From assembly GCA_019634415.1 (NCBI GenBank), contig JAHQVJ010000174.1:42870-106869 (forward strand): a stretch of 64,000 nt of DNA, in the 5' to 3' direction. Within the stretch, counting starts at the first letter, position 1; the number at the start of each line of letters is the position of its first letter. Of the stretch, positions 8,639 through 16,403 are shown piece by piece. The notes under the pieces are model-generated. The model ran no database searches and was not told the origin of the DNA. It saw only the letters and a list, made by a program, of their open reading frames with translations. The DNA comes from Myxococcales bacterium. Lineage in GTDB: Bacteria > Myxococcota_A > UBA796 > GCA-2862545. Made by a program: the position numbers and the translations under genes.

Positions 8639-9612
8639 CGCGCGCTGCGCGCGGGGCTCTCGTGGTCGGAGGTCTCGTCGTGGGACTGGGGCTGATCGCT
8701 TGGCTCGTGTCGGGGGGCGACGCGGAGACCGTTTCCGACGCCGTGCCCTCCCACGCGCTACACGAGCTCGCGTGGCCCGAGGAGGGTCCCGAGCGTCTCC
8801 TCGATGCGGCCCTGGAGCCCTCCGGTCCACCGCTGGAAGAGGTGGCGCAGCAACTGGCGGGCGCCGAGGGGGTGGTCTGCACGGTGGAGCCGAGCGTCGA
8901 CGGAGGAACGGCGCGGCTCACCCTCGATGCCGACATCGCTGGGGACTGGCTCGCCGTGGCTGCGGCCCGCGCGCACGTGCTGGTGTTGTCGGAGATCCCG
9001 GCCGAGGGCTCCGGCACCCTGCGAGTGGAGGGGTTCGCACCCGAGCCGATCCGCTGGCAAGCTGCACGCGACGGAGCGGGCTCGTGCACGCCCGATCCGC
9101 TGGTGCTGCGACCTGCGGAGGCCGGGGTGGTGGGCACCGTCGGGGGGGCCGACGGGCCATCGGGGAGCTTCGGGCTGACGGCATGCGGCCAGGCGGCCAC
9201 CGTCGACGCCGAAGGAGGGTTCTTTGCGGCGGCGGTGCCTGGCGAGCCCTGCGAGGTGGTGCTGCGTCGCCACTACGGGGTGTGGGAGTTCGTCGAGCGC
9301 GTCGAGGTGGTCCCGAGGATGGGACGCGACGAGGTGCTGGAGCTCGAGCTGCCCCCGTTCGAGGCGGTGCTGCCCCTGGTGGTGGAGGACGGGCGCGTGG
9401 GTGCGGTGTGGGACGAAGGCCAGGACTGGGCGGGTGCGGTGGTGCACACCGTCGACGGAGAGGCGGTTCCTGCCGACGCCGATGGCTTTCATCTCGCCAC
9501 GGGCGGCCGTGCAGGCACCGTGGCGGAGGTGGAGCTGGAGCTCGACGGGGAGCGGCAGCTGGTGGAGGTGCCTCGCAAGGCGCTGACCTTCGAGGACTGG
9601 CTGGTTCGCTGA
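8635..9612 (+). CDS. Membrane-anchored protein of unknown function
   Basis: A 325-residue protein starting at a GTG that overlaps the previous stop by 4 bases. One transmembrane segment (about residues 6-25) is followed by a large, presumably periplasmic, beta-rich region. A stretch from about residue 160 (GVVGTVGG..., then a Cys-containing repeat up to EPCEVVLR) resembles carboxypeptidase-regulatory or Ig-like beta-sandwich modules. No catalytic motif is seen. It is the third gene of the BON-OmpA operon and probably part of the same envelope complex. Confidence 0.65.
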   Translation: MTRAARGALVVGGLVVGLGLIAWLVSGGDAETVSDAVPSHALHELAWPEEGPERLLDAALEPSGPPLEEVAQQLAGAEGVVCTVEPSVDGGTARLTLDADIAGDWLAVAAARAHVLVLSEIPAEGSGTLRVEGFAPEPIRWQAARDGAGSCTPDPLVLRPAEAGVVGTVGGADGPSGSFGLTACGQAATVDAEGGFFAAAVPGEPCEVVLRRHYGVWEFVERVEVVPRMGRDEVLELELPPFEAVLPLVVEDGRVGAVWDEGQDWAGAVVHTVDGEAVPADADGFHLATGGRAGTVAEVELELDGERQLVEVPRKALTFEDWLVR

Positions 9613-9615
9613 ACC
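9603..9615. terminator. Small hairpin at a convergent gene junction
   Basis: GGTTC-GCT-GAACC can form a 5-bp stem spanning the stop of the envelope operon. The opposing gene ends only eight bases further on. There is no T-tract, so it is a weak candidate for a bidirectional terminator. Confidence 0.25.
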
Positions 9616-9620
9616 GCTGA

Positions 9621-10745
9621 CTACAGCGCGTTCAACAGCTTGGCGATCCGCTTCGACAGCGCCGTGATGGCGGTGGGGTCGAGCGGTGGGGGAAGCTGTG
9701 CGGAGTAGGTCCCGTCCAGCTTCGACAGCAGCATGCCGGCGGCGGCGTCGAGCGCGATGTCCGAGCGCCACAGCTGCAGGAAGGATCCGCTACCCGCGCC
9801 CTGAATCCGCACCTCCGCTTCGTCGTCGAGATCGAAGGTCAGCGCCCCCCACATCTCGGGGCGGAGGCTCACCACCACCTGGGCCACGGCATCCATGACG
9901 GGCAGCCTCGCGCCACGGTGCTGCAGGGGATGGTCGACGATGGTGCGCAGCAGCGCTGGGGTGAGCAGTCCGCGGATCTCGTCGACGTCGATGTCGAGGC
10001 CCGGTCGGCTCGGTGTGGGCTCGGCGCTCGTGGGCGACTCCGTCGGGGCCGCGTCGGTCACGGTGGTGTCAGGGGGAGGTGGGGCGGTCTCCGCGGCGGT
10101 CACCACAGGCTCCACCGCCTCCGGCACGGACTGTGCCGCGGGCTCGGTGGCAGCCGGCACCACCACGCGAACCGTGTCGCCCGCCTTCACCTCGATGCAC
10201 GCCACCGAATCCGCCAGCTCCGCCCGCACCGCGTCGCGGGCGTGGGACAGGAAGACCAGCACGTTGTTGCTGCGGCGCAGCTGCTCGTTGTCTGGCCAGT
10301 GAAGGAGCAGGGGCGCACCAGGGATCGGATCCACTCGCTTGCGGTGACCAGGAACGAGTCGCTCGGTCTCTCGCACGATGTAGGCCTGGTCCGTGCCCAT
10401 CGTGGACAGGGCGCGCCAGATCCGGCCGAGGGCCTCACTGGGGTCGCTCTCGCGCAGGGCATCGGTGGTGCCCTCTACGAACTCCTGGGCCTTGACCAGG
10501 TTCTCGAAGCGCGTGCGGTCGGCGATGCCGGCGAACTCGATGCGCGCAGGCCTCGGCCAGGGGCGCAGCGTGCCCACGATGGGTCGCGTGCGCGACAGGA
10601 ACGCGCGCAACACCGCGGGACAGTCCATGGGGCTCCCTTCGGCGTCGAAGGTCGTTCCCTGCACTGCCCCATGGAGGAGGAACGCGTTCGCCTCGTCGGC
10701 GAGGTACCGCTCCTTCAGCTCCTCGATCCAATCTGGCCAAGCCAT
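9621..10745 (-). CDS. Protein with degenerate AAA-like N-terminal domain
   Basis: A 374-residue protein. Residues 1-175 resemble the N-terminal non-catalytic domain found in some bacterial AAA ATPases: DEANAFLLHGAVQGT near the start, then a segment about polyvalent ligand sites, and RRSNNVLVFLSHARDAVRAEL where a Walker B strand would end in DE. No Walker A (GxxxxGK[ST]) is visible and the Walker B acid is replaced by Ser. A low-complexity Pro/Thr/Ala linker (about 190-235) leads to a 130-residue C-terminal domain with no recognised fold. The gene is alone on the minus strand between the envelope operon and the methyltransferase. The AAA link is from memory of the family, not a search. Confidence 0.6.
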   Translation of the reverse strand: MAWPDWIEELKERYLADEANAFLLHGAVQGTTFDAEGSPMDCPAVLRAFLSRTRPIVGTLRPWPRPARIEFAGIADRTRFENLVKAQEFVEGTTDALRESDPSEALGRIWRALSTMGTDQAYIVRETERLVPGHRKRVDPIPGAPLLLHWPDNEQLRRSNNVLVFLSHARDAVRAELADSVACIEVKAGDTVRVVVPAATEPAAQSVPEAVEPVVTAAETAPPPPDTTVTDAAPTESPTSAEPTPSRPGLDIDVDEIRGLLTPALLRTIVDHPLQHRGARLPVMDAVAQVVVSLRPEMWGALTFDLDDEAEVRIQGAGSGSFLQLWRSDIALDAAAGMLLSKLDGTYSAQLPPPLDPTAITALSKRIAKLLNAL

Positions 10746-10793
10746 ACAAAACGGGTATCCACCGACGGGTGTTGCAGCGAATGGAGAACGGTC

Positions 10794-11792
10794 GTGATCC
10801 CCAACTCTCGGGAGGCCCGCATCGGCGAGGTGCTCATCTATGCACTCGAAGATCTCGAGGTGGCGGGTCGATGGCTCGTGGCCGACGATCGCGGGGGCGT
10901 GGGTGAAGCCCTTCGAGATCGCTGCGAGGTGGTGACGTGGTATCGAACGGCGCAGGGTGGGCAGAGCGCTGCGCCGTTGCCCCCATCAGGCCCCTTCGAC
11001 GGCGTGGTCCTGCGGCTGCCCCGGGGCAGCGAGGCGATGCGCATGGTGTGGCACCTGGTGGCGAGTCAGCTGTCGGAGGACGGCGTCTTGGTGCTGGGGG
11101 GCGGCAACGACGAGGGGATCCGACCCACCGCGAAGCGTCTGAGGGATCTGTTCGACGACGTCGAGGTGGTCGCCACCCGTCGGCACTGTCGGGTGGTGGT
11201 GGGGCGACGACCCACCCCTGATCTTCGGGGAGCCCTGACGGACTGGCAGGCCAGTGTGGAGGCCGAGGTGGCTGGTGTGGATCTGCGCTGGGTGAGCTGG
11301 CCCACGCTGTTCGCCCACGGGCGGCTGGACGTGGGCACGCGTCAGCTGCTCGAGGCCCTGCCCCCTTTGGAGGGTCGAGTGCTGGACTTCGCCTGTGGCG
11401 CAGGCGTGATCGGGCAGTTCCTGCGTGCTCGCGGCGACGCCTGCACGGTGGACCAGTCCGACGTCTCCGCCCTCGCCACCCACGCAGCCGAGATCAACAA
11501 CCCGGGTGCCCAGACGTGGACGGCAGACGGGATGCCCACGGAGGGGGGCCCCTGGAACCACATCGTGAGCAATCCGCCCATCCACCTGGGCAACGACAGC
11601 GACCACAGCATCGTGCAGGCGCTGGCCGCGACGACGCCACATCGGCTGGCGCGAGGCGGCCACCTCTGGCTGGTGGTGCAGGGAACGGTGCCGGTGAAGC
11701 GCACCTTGGCCGATGCCTTCGCGGCGGTGGACTGCGTGTCGCGCACGCCTGCCTTCTCGGTGTGGCGCGCGCGGAGGAAGCGGCTGCTTTGA
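10794..11792 (+). CDS. RsmC-like 16S rRNA guanine-N2 methyltransferase
   Basis: A 332-residue class I SAM-dependent methyltransferase. The N-terminal half (about 1-150) is the degenerate methyltransferase-like domain typical of RsmC/RlmG. The C-terminal half carries FAHGRLDVGTRQLLEALP, the SAM motif VLDFACGAGVIG, and the catalytic SNPPIHLG (NPPY/F-type) motif. RsmC methylates G1207 of 16S rRNA; the exact base here is inferred from family. GGAGA (10783-10787) precedes the GTG start by six bases. The gene ends 39 bases before the convergent lipoprotein gene. Confidence 0.8.
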   Translation: MIPNSREARIGEVLIYALEDLEVAGRWLVADDRGGVGEALRDRCEVVTWYRTAQGGQSAAPLPPSGPFDGVVLRLPRGSEAMRMVWHLVASQLSEDGVLVLGGGNDEGIRPTAKRLRDLFDDVEVVATRRHCRVVVGRRPTPDLRGALTDWQASVEAEVAGVDLRWVSWPTLFAHGRLDVGTRQLLEALPPLEGRVLDFACGAGVIGQFLRARGDACTVDQSDVSALATHAAEINNPGAQTWTADGMPTEGGPWNHIVSNPPIHLGNDSDHSIVQALAATTPHRLARGGHLWLVVQGTVPVKRTLADAFAAVDCVSRTPAFSVWRARRKRLL

Positions 11793-11831
11793 GTTTCTGC
11801 CGTGGACCGGGCTCCGTCGGCAGAGCCAGCC

Positions 11832-12428
11832 TCATTCCAGGCGCTCGTCCACCTTGCCGTCGCCGTCGGTGTCGCGACCGGTGCGGATCACTTCACCGTC
11901 CTTCGAGAAGCGCTCCCAGACGTCGATCTTGCCGTCGCCGTCCTCGTCGCGCTCCTTGCGATCCAGGTAGACCGCTCCGTCGTCGTCCTGGATGTAGTAC
12001 TTGAACATGTTCGGGACGCCGTCGTAGTCGGTGTCGTACTCCGACATCACCCGCACGCCGCGCTTGTAGTGATCGGTCCAGTCGAAGCGGCCGTCGTAGT
12101 CGGAGTCCATCTCCTCCCGCGACAGGTTCCCGTCGTCGTCGAAGAAGGTGATCACGTCGTACTTGCCGTCGTGATTGAGGTCCAGCTCCTTGCGGACCAA
12201 CAGGCGCGGCGCGTCTGCCCTGGGCCGGTAGTAGTTGAGGATGTCGGTGGTGCCATCGGCGTCGAGGTCCACCTCCTGCTCCACCAATCCCTTGGTGGAG
12301 ACCCGCTCGGTGATCCGGTTCACGTACTCCTCGGAAGGAGAGTTCTGCTTCTTCAAGAAGCACCCCCCCAGCAGGACGAAACCGAGGACGGGGACGATCG
12401 ATGCGCGGAAGCGCGACGGGTGGTGCAT
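11832..12428 (-). CDS. Lipoprotein with DxDxDG (EF-hand/thrombospondin-3-like) repeats
   Basis: A 198-residue lipoprotein. The signal peptide ends in the lipobox LLGGC (Cys about residue 22). The mature part contains at least six short acidic loops: DLDADGTTDI, DLNHDGKYDV, DSDYDGRFDW, DTDYDGVPN, DEDGDGKIDV and DTDGDGKVDE. This is the DxDxDG pattern of Ca2+-binding EF-hand or thrombospondin type 3 repeats, spaced by 19-30 residues. The protein is probably calcium-stabilised and surface- or periplasm-exposed. The ATG at 12428 begins the only plausible signal peptide. The gene is divergent from the receiver-kinase operon. Confidence 0.75.
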   Translation of the reverse strand: MHHPSRFRASIVPVLGFVLLGGCFLKKQNSPSEEYVNRITERVSTKGLVEQEVDLDADGTTDILNYYRPRADAPRLLVRKELDLNHDGKYDVITFFDDDGNLSREEMDSDYDGRFDWTDHYKRGVRVMSEYDTDYDGVPNMFKYYIQDDDGAVYLDRKERDEDGDGKIDVWERFSKDGEVIRTGRDTDGDGKVDERLE

Positions 12429-12526
12429 GCCGACTCCATCGGACCTTGCCAACATACCCATCGGCTCGGTAGCGGCCAACCGTACAGCACTCATGCAGCA
12501 GGTTTGTGTCGGGTTGCGCAGGCGCG

Positions 12527-12535
12527 TGCTACCTT
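12527..12535 (+). promoter_or_regulatory. Extended -10-like element before the kinase operon
   Basis: TG-C-TACCTT has the TGnTAnnnT form of an extended -10 box and lies 20 bases before the proposed GTG start of the receiver-kinase gene. No good -35 box stands at the usual distance. It is weak evidence for the promoter of the five-gene operon. Confidence 0.2.
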
Positions 12536-12555
12536 GTGGAACGCGTGGAGCCCGG

Positions 12556-13764
12556 GTGGGAGAGGGTCGTAGGCACCTGGTGATCGTCGACGACGAACCC
12601 GTCATCCTCAGTCTGTTGTCTTCGATGTTCGACGACGACGAGCGGGTCCGGGTGACGGCATGCCTCAATGGGACCGAGGCGCTTCAGGCCATGGCCTCGG
12701 GCATCGATCTGTTGCTCACCGACAAGAACCTCCCCGACGTCGGCGGCCTGGAGCTGGCGCGGAGAGCGCGCGACAGTCACCCCGACGTCCAGATCATCAT
12801 CATCACGGGCTACGCCTCGCTGGACACCGCACTGGCCGCGATGGAGCTCGACGTCTTCGACTACATCGTCAAACCCCCGCGCGACATCCACGACGTCCGC
12901 CGAAAGGTGCACCAGGCGCTGGACAAGCAGCAGATGGGGCGCGAGAACCGGCGCCTCATGGCGAGCCTCACCCAGCGCAATGCCGAGCTCGAGGCAGCGC
13001 TCGCCGAGATCAAGGAGGTCCAGGCCGAGCTGATCCAGTCCGAGAAGCTCGCCGGCATCGGGACCTTGGCGGCGGGCATCGCGCACGAGATCAGCTCACC
13101 CCTGTTCGGGGTGATGGGTCTGGCGGAGGCCATCGTCGACGAAGACGACCACGAGCTGGTTCGCGGCTATGCAAAGGAGATCGTCGACTACTCGAAGTCC
13201 ATCAAGGACATCGTCGTGCAGCTGTCGGGCTACTCCCGCACCGCCGAGACGGAATACTTCACGACGGTGGACCTGGGGAAGGTCATCGAAGACGCCGCCA
13301 AGCTCGTGGCTCGCTCCCTGTCCTTCGACCCGGGCAGGCTGCGCATCGAGGCCGCTCCCGCGCTCTACGTCAACGCGCGCACCTCGGAGATCCAGCAGGT
13401 GTTCGTGAACCTGATCAAGAACGCCGTGGAGGCCGCGGTGGAGCGCCACGGTAGGGGGGAGGCCGGACCTGCCTTCGCCGGAGAGGTGGTCCTGGCGGCG
13501 GGGCAGCATGGCGATCAGCACGTGTGGGCCGAGGTGCGCGACAACGGCTCGGGCATCGCCGCAGACCGGATCGGCGCCATCTTCGACCCGTTCTACACCA
13601 CCAAACCTGCAGGCCGGGGAACCGGACTGGGGCTGAACATCGTCTATCGGATCGTGACCAAGTACCGGGGGCAGGTCACCGTGGACAGCGAGGTGGGGCA
13701 GGGCACCACCTTTTCGCTTCGCTTCCCCGTGGACGCGGACGGGCCCGAGTCGACCGACCGGTGA
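12556..13764 (+). CDS. Receiver domain-histidine kinase (hybrid sensor)
   Basis: A 402-residue soluble signalling protein with an N-terminal receiver domain (about 7-122) and a C-terminal histidine kinase core. Receiver residues: Asp12/Asp13, phospho-acceptor Asp56 (LLLTDKNLP), Thr in IIITGYAS and Lys in YIVKPP. A coiled coil (about 130-165) leads to the H-box GIAHEISSP with His177. The ATPase domain has the N-box NLIKNAVEA, G1 DNGSGI, F-box FDPFYTTK and G2 GTGLGLNI, so all catalytic boxes are intact. GGAG (12547-12550) precedes the GTG by five bases. Its stop overlaps the next kinase gene start. A receiver upstream of a kinase suggests that phosphorylation of Asp56 controls kinase output. 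Confidence 0.9.
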   Translation: MGEGRRHLVIVDDEPVILSLLSSMFDDDERVRVTACLNGTEALQAMASGIDLLLTDKNLPDVGGLELARRARDSHPDVQIIIITGYASLDTALAAMELDVFDYIVKPPRDIHDVRRKVHQALDKQQMGRENRRLMASLTQRNAELEAALAEIKEVQAELIQSEKLAGIGTLAAGIAHEISSPLFGVMGLAEAIVDEDDHELVRGYAKEIVDYSKSIKDIVVQLSGYSRTAETEYFTTVDLGKVIEDAAKLVARSLSFDPGRLRIEAAPALYVNARTSEIQQVFVNLIKNAVEAAVERHGRGEAGPAFAGEVVLAAGQHGDQHVWAEVRDNGSGIAADRIGAIFDPFYTTKPAGRGTGLGLNIVYRIVTKYRGQVTVDSEVGQGTTFSLRFPVDADGPESTDR

Positions 13765-15533
13765 GGCTGTGGGTGCGGCTGGCACTGGCGATGGCCGGAT
13801 TGGCCGTGCTGCCAGTGCTCTTCCTCGGCCTGACCGCCATTCGGACGGCTGCAGATCGAGCGGAACAGACCACCGAGGATCGCCTGGAGGTCCAGGCCAC
13901 CATGCAAGCGGATCTGCTGGGCCGCTGGCTGACGGATCAGGCCCGGCTGCTCCAGGCCTATCCGTCGATGTTCGGGGACGAGTTCGTGGGTCGCATGGAT
14001 GCTTCGTCTCAGACGGCGTTCCTGCGGCTGGTCTACCAGGGCCTCCCCGCTGCACAGCTGGTGGGCCTGCTGGATGGGAACGGCGCTGCGACCATCGACG
14101 TCGTCTCGGATCCGCGAGATCCGATCGATCCGATCAGGCTGCTCGGCACACTCCCTCTCCTGGAGGAGGTGGTGGCCCGTCCTGACGTGGTGCACCTGGG
14201 GCGTGCGGTTCGCACCGAAGGCAGCGACGTGCCGACGGTGACCCTGGCCGTCGTGGCTGGACAGGGAGCGACGCTCGCGGAGCAGCGGATCCTGGCGGCG
14301 ACCTTGTCGTTGGAGCTGGCCTCCGATCTGATGGAGCAGGTCAGCGACGACCATGCGGTCGCACTGATCGACGCCGACGGTGTCCCTCTGATCGGGGGGC
14401 AGCACGCGTTGATCGAGCCCGAACACCTCACGCCGCTGATGGGAACGCGCTCCGTGGTGAGCACGTTGCCGGTGGCGGACTTCGGCAAGGCCGCCTTGGC
14501 GCCCGTGCCCGACACGACCTGGTCGCTGGTGGTGGCAAAGTCGGCCACGTCGGTGTTCTTGCCAGCCAGCGACATCTGGCGGCGCACGGTGCCCTCCGTG
14601 CTCCTGGCCGCCGCGGGTGCCCTGGGGCTCGCCCTGGTCGTGGCCAGCTCGGTGGTGAACCCGGTGGAGCGACTGCGGAGCGCGGTGCTGCAGGTGGCGG
14701 AGGGGGCATTCAGCGCCCGTGCAGCGGTGCGTCGAACCGACGAGATCGGAGACCTGGCTCGGGCCTTCGACCACATGGCGTCGCGACTGCAGTCGAACCA
14801 ACAGGAGATCACGGCACAGCGCGAGGAGATCGAGCGGTTCAACCTGGAGCTGCAGGACCGTGTGGAGGAGCGCACCCGAGAGCTGAGGCAGGCCCAGGAT
14901 CAACTGGTGCGCTCGGGGCAGCTCGCTGCAGTGGCCGAGCTGGGGGCCGGGCTGGCCCACGATCTGAACAACCCGCTCATGGGTGTACTGGGGATCGCAC
15001 AGCTGCTGCGGACCCGGCTGCCCGACGACGCGATGGTGCGAGATCTGGAAGACCAAGCTCAGCGATGCCGTGAGGTGGTGGACACCCTCATGCGGGTCAA
15101 CACGCTGCAGGACGGCGCCAGCGAAGCCCCCGTGGTGTCGCTCAACGTGGTGCTGGGCCAGGTGAGCGAGCTGGTGGACGCCGCCTTCCAGCAGCGAGGG
15201 GTCGCCCTCGAGGTTCCCCGATCGGCGGAGCGGCTGGACGTGCGTGCGGATCCGGCGGACTGCAGTCGCTTGCTCGCTCAGGTGCGGGGGGGTGTGCGCG
15301 CAGGCCTCGACGAGGGCGCCACGGTGCGGGTGGAGGCGAGCCGCGCGGGCGCGGACGTGGTGGTGACGGTTCGGGCGGATCGCCCGGTGGCGGCAGATCT
15401 GGACCGCCGTGACGATTGGATGGCGTCGGGTCACCGGCTGTGGGTGGCTCGACAGTGGGTGGCTCGCGCGGGTGGCAGCTTGGAGTCCGTCGACGACGGT
15501 ACTGCCTGGCGCCTCGTGCTGAAGGGAGCGTGA
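13761..15533 (+). CDS. Membrane histidine kinase with degenerate ATPase domain
   Basis: A 590-residue protein: transmembrane helix (about 7-28), a 240-residue periplasmic sensor region of dCACHE-like length, a second helix (about 278-299), HAMP (about 300-350), coiled coil, and a phosphoacceptor domain with AGLAHDLNNPLMG (His400). After about residue 460 the ATPase domain has lost its boxes. The N-box position reads RGGVRAGL, the G1 position RADRPVAAD, and the G2 position ASGHRLWVARQWV. It therefore probably cannot bind ATP in the normal way and may be phosphorylated by the soluble kinase encoded just upstream, whose stop overlaps this GTG start. Confidence 0.8.
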   Translation: MRLWVRLALAMAGLAVLPVLFLGLTAIRTAADRAEQTTEDRLEVQATMQADLLGRWLTDQARLLQAYPSMFGDEFVGRMDASSQTAFLRLVYQGLPAAQLVGLLDGNGAATIDVVSDPRDPIDPIRLLGTLPLLEEVVARPDVVHLGRAVRTEGSDVPTVTLAVVAGQGATLAEQRILAATLSLELASDLMEQVSDDHAVALIDADGVPLIGGQHALIEPEHLTPLMGTRSVVSTLPVADFGKAALAPVPDTTWSLVVAKSATSVFLPASDIWRRTVPSVLLAAAGALGLALVVASSVVNPVERLRSAVLQVAEGAFSARAAVRRTDEIGDLARAFDHMASRLQSNQQEITAQREEIERFNLELQDRVEERTRELRQAQDQLVRSGQLAAVAELGAGLAHDLNNPLMGVLGIAQLLRTRLPDDAMVRDLEDQAQRCREVVDTLMRVNTLQDGASEAPVVSLNVVLGQVSELVDAAFQQRGVALEVPRSAERLDVRADPADCSRLLAQVRGGVRAGLDEGATVRVEASRAGADVVVTVRADRPVAADLDRRDDWMASGHRLWVARQWVARAGGSLESVDDGTAWRLVLKGA

Positions 15534-15536
15534 GCT

Positions 15537-16403
15537 GTGCCGCGTTGGATGTTTCGGTCCCTGGGGTTGGTGGTGGTGGCGCTGGTCGTGGCGTCTGGAT
15601 GGCTGTTGTGGGCGGGCCCCCTCGCGTCGCAGCGCCTGGTGCTGTCGGAGGTGCAGGGCGGCGTGGAGCTGAAGCGCAGCGACGTGGAGGTCTCCCCGGC
15701 GGCTGAGGCAGGCACGCAGCTACTCGCAGCCGATCGCCTGGAGACGTCGGCGGATGGCCGTGCCGTGCTGACCCTGGGTGCGGACAGCCACATTCGCGTG
15801 GGTCCGTCCTCGACGCTGCAGATCGTGGAGGTGACGGCCACAGGGGTGGCGGTGGAGCTCGAGGACGGAGCCGTGCGGGCCACCGTGCGCCCCGAATCCG
15901 GCAGCGTGCGCATCACGAATCGAGGCAGAGCCGTGCTCGCCACGCAGGGGGAGGTGGCGGTGGGTGTGCGCGACGACGTGCTGCAGGTGCAGGCCATCGA
16001 GGGACGTGTGGCGCTTGAGGGCATGGCCCTGAGCACGCTGGCCTCGGGCCGGCAGGTCACCGACGTCGGCGGTGAGATGGACCTGGCCCCCATCCCCGAA
16101 GATCTCCTGCTCGAGGTGCAGTGGCCGCCCGCACCGGCGCGCACCCGCGACGAGACGGGCACCATCGAAGGCCAGGCCGCACCCGGCGCCCTGATCACCA
16201 TGACGTGCCCCGGTGGAGTGGTGGAGACCACCGCCGACGCCCGAGGAACATTCACGGCACAGGTCCCGCTCCGAGAGGGGAGCAATCCCTGTGAGATCCT
16301 CGCCATGGACGCCCTGGGTGGGCGGCGTGTGGAGCTGGGCACGCTCCAGATCCGCGACACGCAGGGCCCCACCTTGCGGGGTGGCGTACACTATCCCCAG
16401 TGA
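15537..16403 (+). CDS. FecR-domain membrane protein
   Basis: A 288-residue protein with one N-terminal transmembrane helix (about 7-27) and a FecR-like domain (about 33-170: VQGGVELKR, LETSADGRAVLTLG, SHIRVGPSSTLQI, then GRVALE). FecR domains sense or relay signals in the periplasm. The C-terminal part (about 205-285) is a beta-sandwich-like segment beginning TIEGQAAPGALITM, similar to Ig-like extracellular modules. GGGAG lies eight bases before the GTG. It is third in a five-gene operon with two kinases and large surface proteins, without a FecI sigma factor. Its stop overlaps the next start. Confidence 0.75.
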   Translation: MPRWMFRSLGLVVVALVVASGWLLWAGPLASQRLVLSEVQGGVELKRSDVEVSPAAEAGTQLLAADRLETSADGRAVLTLGADSHIRVGPSSTLQIVEVTATGVAVELEDGAVRATVRPESGSVRITNRGRAVLATQGEVAVGVRDDVLQVQAIEGRVALEGMALSTLASGRQVTDVGGEMDLAPIPEDLLLEVQWPPAPARTRDETGTIEGQAAPGALITMTCPGGVVETTADARGTFTAQVPLREGSNPCEILAMDALGGRRVELGTLQIRDTQGPTLRGGVHYPQ

